This document shows positions 18,792-28,395 of a stretch of 64,000 nt of DNA, in pieces (the first letter of the stretch is position 1; the number at the start of each line of letters is the position of its first letter). The stretch is from assembly GCA_015680685.1 (NCBI GenBank), contig MNCI01035621.1:718363-782362 (forward strand), given 5' to 3'. This DNA is from Gnetum montanum (lineage: Eukaryota; Streptophyta; Gnetopsida; Gnetales; Gnetaceae). Made by a program: the position numbers and the translations under genes. The notes beneath the pieces were generated by a model that saw nothing but the letters and a program-made list of their open reading frames with translations, searched no databases and was not told the origin of the DNA.

Positions 18792-20876
18792 TTGCAGGAC
18801 AAACAGGGAATGGACGCCACAGTTTCAGCACCCTTAATTTTGACAGGCCCATATGGGAAGTTAATTAGACAGTTTGACGCCACGTATGTTAACCTCCCTT
18901 TAGAAAGCATAACCATAGCTACATCGGAGACGTCCCCAGAATGGCCAGAACAGTCAACGCGCACGCTAGACCTGGAGGCTGGAGACATAACTAAGGATCC
19001 CCTCAGTGAGATCCCTATTGTTACGCATAAGGGTGAGACTAAAAAGCTCAAAGTCAGTTCTTTGTTAGATAAAAAAATGCACAACGCAATAAAACGGGTC
19101 CTGCAAGACAATATTACCGTCTTTGCATGGTCATATGAGGATATGCCTGGGTTAGATCCTAGGTTAATCCAGCATAACATTATCTTAGATCCAAAGATTA
19201 AGGCAGTTAGGCAAAAGGCACGCAAAATTAAACCAGAGATCGCGCTAGCGGTGTGTGATGAAATCACCAAACTGTACCAGGTTGGTTTCATCCACGCAGT
19301 TGATTACTCAGACTGGGTATCTAATATTGTGGTTGTGCCGAAGAAGATCGGGAGTATACGCATATGCATAGACTTCCGGGATCTAAACAAGGCCACAATC
19401 AAGGATAACTTCCCGCTACCGAGTATCGACCAGCTAGTGGATACAGCAGCTAGGCATGCGCTTCTGTCCTTCATGGATGGTTTTTTAGGCTATAACCAGA
19501 TTCGCATTAACCCAGAACATCAACTCACTACGATGTTCATGACACCCTGGGGGACCTTTTGCTACACCATGATGCCTTTTGGTCTGAAGAACGCCAGAGC
19601 AACGTACCAACGGGCCATGACATATATCTTCAGTGATTACCTCCTAGGAAGGCTGAATGATTATGTCGACGACATAGCTGTAAAATCTTTGAAGTCGGAA
19701 GATCATTCAGAAGACCTGGAGTTAGTCCTTAACAGATGTTCCACACACAAGCTCCGACTTAACCCAAAGAAGTGCGTATTCGGAGTCAAAACCGGGTGCA
19801 TGCTAGGGTTTGTGGTATCGGAAACCGGCATACGAGTTGATCCTGATAAGGTCAAAGCCATTGTCGAGTTAACACCACCCATAGACCTCAAGCAATTACG
19901 CGGGTTGCAGGGATGCTTACAGTTCATACGCCGGTTCATTTCGAGGTTAACTGACAAATTACACCCCATGCAACACTTGCTGAAAAAGGGGGTTAATTTC
20001 GAATGGACCGACGATTTCCAGCGTGCGTTTGATAGTTTAAAACAAGAACTACAACGTTTGCCAACGGTTTTCCCGCCACAAAGGGATTTTCCGTTTTTCA
20101 TTTATCTCGCGACTTCGGATGTAGCAATAGCAGCGTTACTTTGTCAAAAAAGAGATGATGGGTCGGAAATGCCCATCTACTACTTGAGCCACGCTCTATG
20201 TGCGTACGAGACGAGGTACAACGACGTCGAGCGTAATTGCTTAGCATTAGTTTTTACGCTTAAGAAATGTAGGCATTATCTTTTTCGTAGTCAAGTTAAC
20301 GTCATCTGTAAAAACAACATCCTTAGAGCCATTACGCATAGCTTATACGAGAGTAGTAAAATAGCTCGCTGGAAGGCTATCACAGCAGAATTCGATCTGC
20401 ACTATATTGGCCAATCATCCACGAAAGGCCAAGCGATAGCTAACCAGTTAATGACTTCACCGATTAACAATCATGCAACCATAGAGCCAGAGTTCCCGGA
20501 CGAACATGTACATAGTCTAAGCCCTGTCTCAACAGGCCTCGAAGCAACGTTGTATTTTGATGGAGCTTCAACTGCCAGAGGCGGCAGTGCCACCACGGTT
20601 CTTACGCTATCGCCTGAGGATGTGCGTCTACACGCTTATCGATTGACCTTCCCTTGTACGAACAATGTGGCAGAGTACGAGGGGCTCCTCAGGGGATTAT
20701 TAACTACGGGTGAACTTGATGTTCAACACCTGGCGGTTAGGGGCGATTCGATGCTTGTTATAAATCAAATCACTGGAGTCTACGCCTGCACGGCCGTACA
20801 TCTGCAGCCTTATTGCGATCAGGCTAAAGATCTTTTGAGGCGATTTACGACCTTTGACGCCCAACACGTCCCATGA
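18792..20876 (+). CDS. pol: Element A reverse transcriptase, RNase H and second (plant Tat-type) RNase H
   Basis: An open frame of 694 codons with no ATG at its 5' edge (first in-frame ATG 18810), consistent with entry by splicing or polyprotein cleavage. RT motifs: HAVDYSDWVSNIVVVPKK, CIDFRDLNKATIKDNFPLP, FMDGFLGYNQI, FCYTMMPFGLKNA, and the catalytic NDYVDDIAVK near 19660. The first RNase H follows (SDVAIAALLCQK, YNDVERNCLALVF). A second, distinct RNase H starts near 20550 (LYFDGAST, NNVAEYEGLLRGL, VRGDSMLVINQITGVY), the mark of the Tat lineage. The frame stops at TGA 20874-20876 inside the C-terminal part of the second RNase H; the same frame continues with TDNTLVDALATMA, so CGA-to-TGA decay is the simple explanation. 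Copies genomic RNA into cDNA inside the particle. Confidence 0.95.
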   Translation: MQDKQGMDATVSAPLILTGPYGKLIRQFDATYVNLPLESITIATSETSPEWPEQSTRTLDLEAGDITKDPLSEIPIVTHKGETKKLKVSSLLDKKMHNAIKRVLQDNITVFAWSYEDMPGLDPRLIQHNIILDPKIKAVRQKARKIKPEIALAVCDEITKLYQVGFIHAVDYSDWVSNIVVVPKKIGSIRICIDFRDLNKATIKDNFPLPSIDQLVDTAARHALLSFMDGFLGYNQIRINPEHQLTTMFMTPWGTFCYTMMPFGLKNARATYQRAMTYIFSDYLLGRLNDYVDDIAVKSLKSEDHSEDLELVLNRCSTHKLRLNPKKCVFGVKTGCMLGFVVSETGIRVDPDKVKAIVELTPPIDLKQLRGLQGCLQFIRRFISRLTDKLHPMQHLLKKGVNFEWTDDFQRAFDSLKQELQRLPTVFPPQRDFPFFIYLATSDVAIAALLCQKRDDGSEMPIYYLSHALCAYETRYNDVERNCLALVFTLKKCRHYLFRSQVNVICKNNILRAITHSLYESSKIARWKAITAEFDLHYIGQSSTKGQAIANQLMTSPINNHATIEPEFPDEHVHSLSPVSTGLEATLYFDGASTARGGSATTVLTLSPEDVRLHAYRLTFPCTNNVAEYEGLLRGLLTTGELDVQHLAVRGDSMLVINQITGVYACTAVHLQPYCDQAKDLLRRFTTFDAQHVP
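18796..18797 (+). other. Candidate 3' splice site before RT (TTTTGCAG)
   Basis: The plus strand reads GATTTTGCAG followed by GACAAACAGG, a good plant acceptor, and the codon starting at 18798 is in frame with RT. Ogre, a Tat-lineage relative, is known to splice an intron between protease and RT. If used here, the intron would include the entire antisense gene. A donor is not certain: GTGAAG near 13648 would be in phase. Confidence 0.4.
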
Positions 20877-22271
20877 ACTGACAACACGCTGGTCGACGCA
20901 CTAGCCACCATGGCTTTACACGTGCCTTTGTACTTGTTTGACACCTGCCCTGCATTGATTATAGACTGCGCAGACCCTATCATTCAGGCGGCGCAAATCT
21001 CCTCCCTTCTCGAGGAAAGCACACCTGAATGGTACGATAATATCAAAACTTATCTTTTACAGGGTGAGCTGCCATCTACATTAACGCGCGTACAGAAAGA
21101 CGCAATCCGTAAGCAGGCTAGGCAATACGTCATCATCGAAGACAGCACTCTCTGTAGACGCTCCTTTGATGGCGTGTTTCTTACCTGCGTTGACAAAGAC
21201 CAAGCGCAACATATAGTCGACGAAGTTCACGATGGACTGTGTGGAAGCCACGTAGCACGAAGGGCTATGGTCCTAAAAATCCGACGCTTAGGATACTACT
21301 GGCCACGCATGAAAAGGGACTGCCTGACGAAGGTTAAAACTTGTGACACGTGTCAGCGTCATGCAAACCTCATCCACGTGTCGCCCACAGAATTGCATAC
21401 AACGCAGATAACATGGCCATTTCAGCGATGGGGACTGGACATCATAGGACCCATCACGCCAAAGTCTTCTGCAGGGCATAGCTTCATTATTAAAGCTACT
21501 GACTACTTTACGAAGTGGGTAGAAGCTGTCCCCCTGTGGAAAATCACATCCCAACAGGTTTGCCATTTTATCTTAGATAACATAGTAACCCGATTTGGTC
21601 TCCCAATGACTATTGTGACCAACAATGGGCCATAGTTTAGTAGCGCGGATACCAAATCCTTCTGTGACAACCTAGGCATTAGACAGTCTTTTTCCTCTCC
21701 CTATTACCCGCAGGCGAATGGTCAAGCTGAAGCATCAAACAAAATAGTCATCAATCTGCTCAAGAAAATGCTCGACGGCAACAAAAGGCGGTGGCACGAA
21801 CAGATCCTCTATGTGCTATGGGCATACCGTACTACATGTAGGACGGCTACAGATAGTACGCCCTATAGCCTGGTTTACGGATCTGAAGCAGTGCTGCCTC
21901 TCGAGTTGCAAATCCCTTCTCTGAGAATGGTCCTCTCCGCGGTTATAAATGAGGCTCAACACACCGAGTCTCGAATCACAGATCTGGATTCAGTAGAAGA
22001 GAAGCGGATTTAGGCCCTTGATACGATTGAAAAATATCAGGACAAACAGCGCCAGAAACATCGCCACAACCTTCAACAATGCCCAATCAAGAAAGGAGAT
22101 CTTGTTCTCAAGGCTGTGCGTGAACCAGTAGGCAAGTTCTCTGCAAACTGGGAATGCCCTTTCTTGGTGGTCGACACATATGGCAACGGGGCATTCAAAT
22201 TAGCAGACGTCAACGGCAACGAATTAGCAAACCCTGTAAATCATGTATACTTGAAGCGGTATTTCATCTAG
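20877..22271 (+). pseudogene. int: Element A integrase, with stops and a changed catalytic residue
   Basis: Continues the RT frame. HHCC zinc-binding region around 21220-21360 (EVHDGLCGSHVARRAM, GYYWPRMKRD, KTCDTCQRHA). Core: RWGLDIIGPITPKS with the first catalytic Asp at about 21438; at 21618-21632 the sequence reads TNNGP where family members have TDNGP, so the second catalytic Asp (codon 21621) is Asn; PQANGQAEASN keeps the Glu. TAG at 21633-21635 replaces the usual Gln of PQF and TAG at 22011-22013 interrupts the C-terminal part. The end has a GPF-like module (KKGDLVLKAV, WECPFLVV) and a natural stop at 22269-22271. Element B still has Asp at the same site, so the change is specific to A. 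Confidence 0.92.
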
Positions 22272-22307
22272 CAGCATCTACGGTGTCAACAGCAGGTATG
22301 GCAGTAC

Positions 22308-22765
22308 TCGTCCGCTACGACGTAAAACTGGCACTGATCGTCCGCTACGACGTAAAACTGGCACTGATCGTTCGCCACGATGCTAAACTGGCACTGACCG
22401 TCCGCCATGACACTAAACTGGCAAGTGTTGACCGTCCGCTACGACGTAAAACTGGCAATGTTGTACAGGTTGTACAGGTCCGCCAAGACGAAAAACTGGC
22501 ATCTTTTGCATGCGTCTGCCACGACGCTAAACTGGCACAGGTAAGCAGCCGTCTGCTGAGACATAAAACCAGCACAGACCTGTCCCTGGGTCATGACATA
22601 AAACTAACATCCACAGCATGGTCTGCTGAGACCATAAACCGGCTTTACCACCATCTGCTACGACGTAAAACTAGCGCCTCTCGGTCCGCCCGGACTTTAA
22701 ACTGGGACCATGGTCTGCTGGGACTTAAAACTAGTAATGGCAGTCTACCGGGACTTAAAACTAGA
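22308..22765. repeat. Short-repeat array 2 (about 14 copies of a GTCCGCTACGACGTAAAACTGGCA-like unit)
   Basis: Units of 29-44 bp. The first two are identical; later ones diverge (GTCTGCTGGGACTTAAAACTAG). The core (C-Y-G-C...G-A-C-x-T-A-A-A-A-C-T-R-G) resembles array 1 (GCCCGCAATGGCCTTAAACTA), which lies after protease. A frame at 22154-22825 reads through it only because the array lacks stops in one frame; I do not call it a gene. B has decayed copies after its integrase (37525-37590). Confidence 0.9.
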
Positions 22766-23840
22766 ATATGCAGATCGCCGCCATGTTCAAGCGAGCGTGA
22801 TCACCCTTGTACAGCCGCACAATAGATGGGGTGGGATACGGGAACATTCCCAGTGACGCCACCCCACTGGCATCCTATTGATTTCTCGGATAAGCTAAGG
22901 GGCATCTTACTGATCCCTCGGAGATGCCGCCACCACACCCATTGCAGCGGTGGCACCTCTGAGAGTTTAGCCTCGCCAGTCAGAGCTCCGACGAAATCCT
23001 CGTCGGCAACGGCCTCGGGAATCCTCACCAATCATCGCTATCGAACGCCGGTCTCGCAGATTCATCTGGCCGGTTCCTCATGCAGCCAGTTAGCTACACT
23101 GTGTCTGATACCTTTTGGTGACGATATGCAGCGCCAATCGTCAGGATTGGCAGCTCCGCCCGAGTGCTCCGGCTCCTTCTTTATAGCCCATTCGCTCCAT
23201 CTCACATCAAACGGCGTTTGTTTCAAGCACCTCGCCTCTTGTCTATGAGAAATGGTGTCCTCTGCTTTCCTTTTTATGGTTGCATGTTACTTGCCTTTAG
23301 AGAATGTTGTCCAAAGGTGCGTTCATCTGAGTGGTAAAGTACAACAGCGTGTTGAATTGGCTGCTCAAGTTTGCCCGGCCACTTAACTCTGCACGTCTAT
23401 GCCTCACACATTCCTGCCCTTAACTCTTGTTTTCCTTCACCCCCACCACCCAGTTCCCATACACAACATCTACATACGCCAGTATTCATTTTTCGCACTC
23501 ACAATAGCAGAGACATCGCAAGAGTGATGCGCAGCGCTCCTTCTGCATGCATTCCTGCCATAACCGGTAACAGAGAAAACTCAGGTTGACGCGCTACGCT
23601 CGCCTGAAAGCATTCCTGTTGACCGCGTATTTCATACCCTTACCGTCATAATTCATTTTGCATTTTCCCCAAACCTGTTTCCAACTCCAACCCTCTATCT
23701 CCCATACCTTTCGGCTTAGCTCTCCCATGATGACAGGGCAATCCTTGAGTAGCCATGGATGCATGTTATTTTTGCTTCTACTGCTCCGGTGTTTCGTATT
23801 CTTTGTCGACGTCTTTCAGATAAGACCTCCAACCGTCCAC
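22766..23840 (+). other. Element A 3' untranslated region before the polypurine tract
   Basis: About 1.1 kb without supported coding sequence. It has some short open frames on both strands, no homologue with coding signs, and moderate GC. Tat-lineage elements usually have a non-coding stretch here. Confidence 0.6.
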
Positions 23841-23853
23841 AAAGAGGGGCCAT
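23841..23853 (+). other. Element A polypurine tract
   Basis: AAAGAGGGGCCAT directly precedes the 3' LTR TG. It primes plus-strand synthesis. The same motif (AAAGAGGGGCCAA) precedes the B 3' LTR at 38530-38542. Confidence 0.9.
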
Positions 23854-25437
23854 TGAAACACCGTTAAAAATTGCGAGTCGGCCTCAGGCAAAGATTCACA
23901 ATTCAAGCAAGGGTACATCTCAGCATTTCAGAGAGGTGGGGAGTAAGACAAAGCAACGTCAAGAGGCACGCAGCATCGAAGCCGCAACCTTCTGTACAGA
24001 TTCCTAATCTTTTCATGATTTTGCAGTGCACACTATAGCATGATGACGCTCAGCGTGATAAGTGTTCTGACAGCTCGACATCAGAAGGATAGTTGTTCAG
24101 CACAAGGAGAAGCTTACACAACGTAATATGCGACTTCTTGTGTATTTTGCTAAGCCTTTTTGTTCAAGGACAAGTTTACGCCCTATCACGCATGGCAACG
24201 TAATAAGCGTAATAAGCTCCAAGATAGTCGAGGGCAGAGTCCAGCGAAGCACAGCAGTTCGACACTTTTTTTCGCAGTGCATGAATGACTTGTCTTTACG
24301 CTCGTTACGCGGCAGTGCATACCATTGCGTATGTTATCATTAAGTTACACATTGTTTACACTGCATCACGCACAGCTGCGTAGTGAGCGTAAATTACACA
24401 TTGTTTACGCTTCATCACGCGCAGTTGCGTAGTGAGCGTAAGTGGCACATTATTTACGCATGGTTACGCACAGCTGCGTAGTGAGCGTAAAACAATTTTG
24501 AGCCTGTTGCTTACACCAGATTACACTCATACACGCGACAAAACACGAATGAGTGTAATGCAGCCTGAAGACAATTAAAGCACGCTCAGCATGTACCTGC
24601 TCCTCACACGCACAACACGCAAACTAGAGTGTTGTGCGTAGTCACAGTCTGACTTAAAATGAGCCAGTCGACGGGACCCGAAACATCTGGGACCCACGTC
24701 ATCAGGGTTGCGCCTTTTTCACGGAGCATCGCGACCTATAAATATCTCAGTCGACAAAGATACAGAAGTTGGCAAATCAGAGAAGCAGAGGCGTATTTCT
24801 GAGCACCAGAGCACTTAGCACTTTGGAGCGGAGATACAGAGAACAGCGCTTTGGCAATTGCTGACATTATCACTTTACAGCTGAAGCAAAGCACAGTTCG
24901 CCTTGAGCACCGGGGACAGGAGTAATCGTTTTGCTGAAAAGACTCTATCAATCAGAAATAATTGATCGGTAGACGTCAAAGCTTGGCCTGCCTTGCATTT
25001 CAGCCTTAGCCCACAAGGTAGATCGGACTTCTGTTTAGGCCGTTTTGCTCGTTGTTTTGTGCTTATTTCATATCCTGTAATCGGGGACTTCCCAGTATAA
25101 TTTCTCATGCAAAATACACATTGTTAAGTCAAAGCGTAGATCTTGAAACTACGTGCATCTCTTATGTCAGCCTCCTTTTATCGTGTTTAGCATTATCACG
25201 GTTACAATCCGTCTACATCGTTTTCCCCTCGTTTTACGACTCCTTGAACCAGATCGCTGTCTTTTTGCGTAATTTACATTGTTTTACTGACCCGTAAGTC
25301 CCTGTCTGATCGACAAGACCGTTCAGGGCGCCGCGGATTCGTTTTCCAGCATAGCCCTCGCGCGGATCCGTGGCTAAAACTGTGTGCGTCGGAAACTTGG
25401 TTGGTATTTCCAGCTGCCGATGTTTTCTACTGCTACA
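23854..25437 (+). repeat. Element A 3' LTR (1584 bp)
   Basis: Starts TGAAACACCG, ends ACTGCTACA, then ACCTT target duplication at 25438-25442. Same length as the 5' LTR; about 60 point differences by hand count. TATA at 24736-24744, hairpin cluster about 24345-24560. Confidence 0.97.
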
Positions 25438-26856
25438 ACCTTCGCCTTCACTATTGGAGCCACTACCATCAAACTGGTGCCTATGACATGAGAACAAAAA
25501 ATCAATTAGTAATCAATTTACATCAAAACAAAATAAATAACTTAGGAAAAGATAAAATGTAATAAAACCAAAGCTAAAACAAGAAAACCTAAGATGTTTC
25601 CAAGGTGCATGTTCTTCGGGGACATTCTGAAGACCAACCTCTAGATAGTGGAGAAGTTGATCTTTAGACATGTTAGCTGAGACTACATCCTCAAGATTAA
25701 CACCTATGAGGATATTAGTCCTATTACCATATGTCCATTTATGTGGCTCATGTGAAAATGCGATGGTTATTACCTCCCCTGAAGTAGTAGTTAGCTGGTG
25801 AGTAGGAGAGTTGGATACAACCACACTTTTTGCAAACATATTTTAAGTTTCCTCTACATTGATGCCCATCATGAACAACTCTAGTCACCACCACTATGTG
25901 GACTCCTTCTATAGCCATTTGATATAGGCATCCTACTTGGCCTTGTACATCCTCTTGTGGTCCTTTTGTATGTGACCCCACTCAAGAACCCAAGAAAATA
26001 ATCCTTTCACTCATCAACCTTGAAGTTTATGAGATCAATATAAAGCCTTTGTTTTACCACCTCTCTACCAAGTGAAACCTTAGCATGAATTGCATTCTAA
26101 TAGCAAGCCCAAGTTATCTCCTTGGTATGCAAGAAGTTCAGGTTAGACACTTGGGCCTTTATGAAGTCCTTATGATCCTTGAGGTGTTTTACCTCCTCTA
26201 GTAGATTTTGATTCTTCATCCTCGATGACACAACTTTTTCCCATAGGAACTTGTTGGAGTGTTTGAATTTCAACAAAGGCCTAGTACAAGAGAGTGAAAG
26301 TGTCATCCTCATATGGCTTTTACCAGACATTCTCTACATTAGAAGCTAAAGGAGGCAATGCAACAACATCCACTAGTCGGCTAGGATTCCATCTAAGTTT
26401 AGGCACTATAACCAACATAAATGAAATCCAACAAATAAAATTAGTCAATAACTAAAAAAAAGATGATAAAAACTTCATAACCATAGAAAACCATATGAAA
26501 ACAAAAAACACATAAAGTACAAAGGCAAAAGGGAGTAGGACTCTTACCAAATTTAGGGGCTATCTACTACAACTGGTTAATCGTATCTTTAGCTACATCC
26601 TACATGAATTCAAACTTATTGAGGGTATCCACCCATGGTTTCATGTAGAAGGTGAAATTGGAAGCTTCAACTTGAGGTCCTTGGGCTATAATAAGCATAC
26701 CAAAAAATTAACTACTATAGCCAAGATCAAACATGAACTAACAAAAAATAATAACACATAAAATCAAAAATCATAAATACTTGGTGGACCCTTTGATGAG
26801 ATGATAGGAAGTTCACCCAATTGTTATCCTCAAACAAGGCATCAAAGTTGGCCATT

Positions 26857-26914
26857 GGGGGGCAAGGGGGGGTGGCGAAGAGGGGGGGAAGGGAAGGAGA
26901 GGGAAGGGTGTGGG
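26857..26914 (+). repeat. G-rich tract with quadruplex-like spacing
   Basis: Runs GGGGGG, GGGGGGG, GGGGGGG, GGG, GGG, GGG separated by short spacers (2-9 bases) on the plus strand. On the minus strand it codes for a proline-rich stretch of the decayed antisense protein. It abuts the left edge of the tandem duplication that follows. Confidence 0.75.
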
Positions 26915-26917
26915 ACA

Positions 26918-28395
26918 AGCCTTCATCCTCCTAGTTTTGCAACACCTTATCCTCATAATGTTTCAATATTTCCTCTTCTCAACATTGTAACTCCTCCTCT
27001 TCTTGATGCCTTCACTTCTCCTTAACCACCATTGTTGTTGCCATGTCTTCATGCTCCAATTGCTTATCTGCAAGAACACCAATCATAAAATGTAGAACAA
27101 CTCAACACATTTTATCTAAGAGAAAACATTAAATCAACTTAAAGTCATAACTTTAAAATAGATTAACAAAACAACAAACCAAAATAGAACATAACTCTAA
27201 CATCAAGCTATACCTCTTTAAGCTTGATGATCAATTTCTTCTTCATCATGGGCTCCTCAATCATTGATGCTGCCTCATCCATCAAGGGCCTCTTAAGCTT
27301 TTACTTGACTATTCCATCAACCTTAGAGTAGAATGCTTGGGTCCTCTTGACATTACTTGGCACTATGAGATGCTCCAACCCTATGCTATCAGGGGACACA
27401 CAATACCTACTAACAATACCCTTAGTGGTGATAGACAACAATTCATCCACATCATTAGGTGGATCCTAGACATGCATGGTGGAAGTAGGATGCCTTATCC
27501 AAGGCCTGGTAAGTTGGGATAGGTCTTGAGTCACCCATCACCCATCCTTCTTCACCATAACAAACTTAGTAAATCTTTGTAGATAAGCTACAAAAATTGG
27601 AATGCACATGGCACTTTGTCTTGATATTCTCTCTAAGTTTCACAAATTTTGACTATAGCCTTCATCCTCCTAGTGTTACAATGTCTTATCCTCATAATGT
27701 TTCAATATTTCCTTTTCTCAACAACACAAATCCTTCTCTTCTTGATGCCTTCACTTCTCCTTAGCCATTGTTGTTGCTACCATGGATTCTTGCTTTAGTT
27801 TCTTATATGCAAGAACACTAATCGTAAAACATAGAACAACTCAACACATTTTTTCTAAGAGATAATTGAACCAACTTAAAACCATAACTTTAAAATAGAT
27901 TAACAAAACAACAAACAAAAATAGAACATACCTCTAACATCATGTTGTACCTCTTTAAGCTTTATGATCAATTTATTCTTCTTCATAGGCTACTTAATCA
28001 CTGGTGCTGACTCAACCATCAAGGGCCTCTTAAACTTTTCCTTGTCTATTCCATTAGCCTCAAAGTACAATGCTTGGGCCCTCTTAACATTACCTGGAAC
28101 TATGAGAGGCTCCACCCCTATGTTCTTAGGGGATTCATAACACCTACCAACAACCCCCGTAGTGTTGATAAATAGTGATTTTCCCACATCATCTGGTGGG
28201 TCCTACACATAAGTGGTAAAAGTAGAATGCCTTATCCAAGGCCTAGTAATTTAGGATGGGTCTTGAGTCATCCATTGCCCATCCTTGCTCACCATAATTA
28301 ACTTAGCAAATCTTCATAGATAAGTTGTGAAAAGTGGAAAATTCACATGGCACTTTGTCTTGAGATTCTCTCTAAGTTTCATAAGTTTTGACTGT
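26918..28395. repeat. Direct tandem duplication, two units of about 740 bp
   Basis: 26918-27657 and 27658-28395 align nearly end to end: both start near CCTTCATCCTCCTAG, share CTCATAATGTTTCAATATTT, AACTCAACACATTTT and GCACTTTGTCTTGA, and end near TTTTGACTATAG / TTTTGACTGTAG. They differ by many substitutions and small indels, so the duplication is old. It lies in the exon-4 part of the decayed antisense gene of element B; element A has one copy. Confidence 0.88.

Larger units (their letters stand above)
8950..25437 (+). mobile_element. Element A: full-length Tat-like Ty3/gypsy retrotransposon (16,488 bp) with an antisense gene
   Basis: Two LTRs of 1584 bp each, TG...CA ends, a perfect ACCTT target duplication, PBS and polypurine tract. 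Order: LTR, PBS, gag, protease, repeat array, large antisense gene, RT, RNase H, second RNase H, integrase, second repeat array, PPT, LTR. The two RNases H are a hallmark of the Tat lineage. By hand I count roughly 60 substitutions and no indels between the LTRs (about 4%), mostly C/T and G/A at CpG. It is CpG-rich in CpG-poor surroundings, so it is the youngest insertion here. It lies inside the last coding exon of the antisense gene of element B. Internal lesions (lost zinc knuckle, stops, integrase Asp-to-Asn) make it non-autonomous now. Confidence 0.97.

Noticed and set aside
22308-22765. CRISPR-like regular repeat array
   Set aside because: Units are imperfect, spacers are short and unequal, there are no cas genes, and the context is a plant retrotransposon.
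22154-22825. A 223-codon open frame across repeat array 2 with a recurring RYDVKLA/RHDAKLA pattern
   Set aside because: It overlaps the end of integrase in another frame and is open only because the repeat unit lacks stops in that phase; repeats vary in length so the frame is not kept, and B has no counterpart.
26097-26330. Independent small minus-strand gene
   Set aside because: It aligns with the coiled-coil exon of the antisense gene in element A and is part of that decayed gene.
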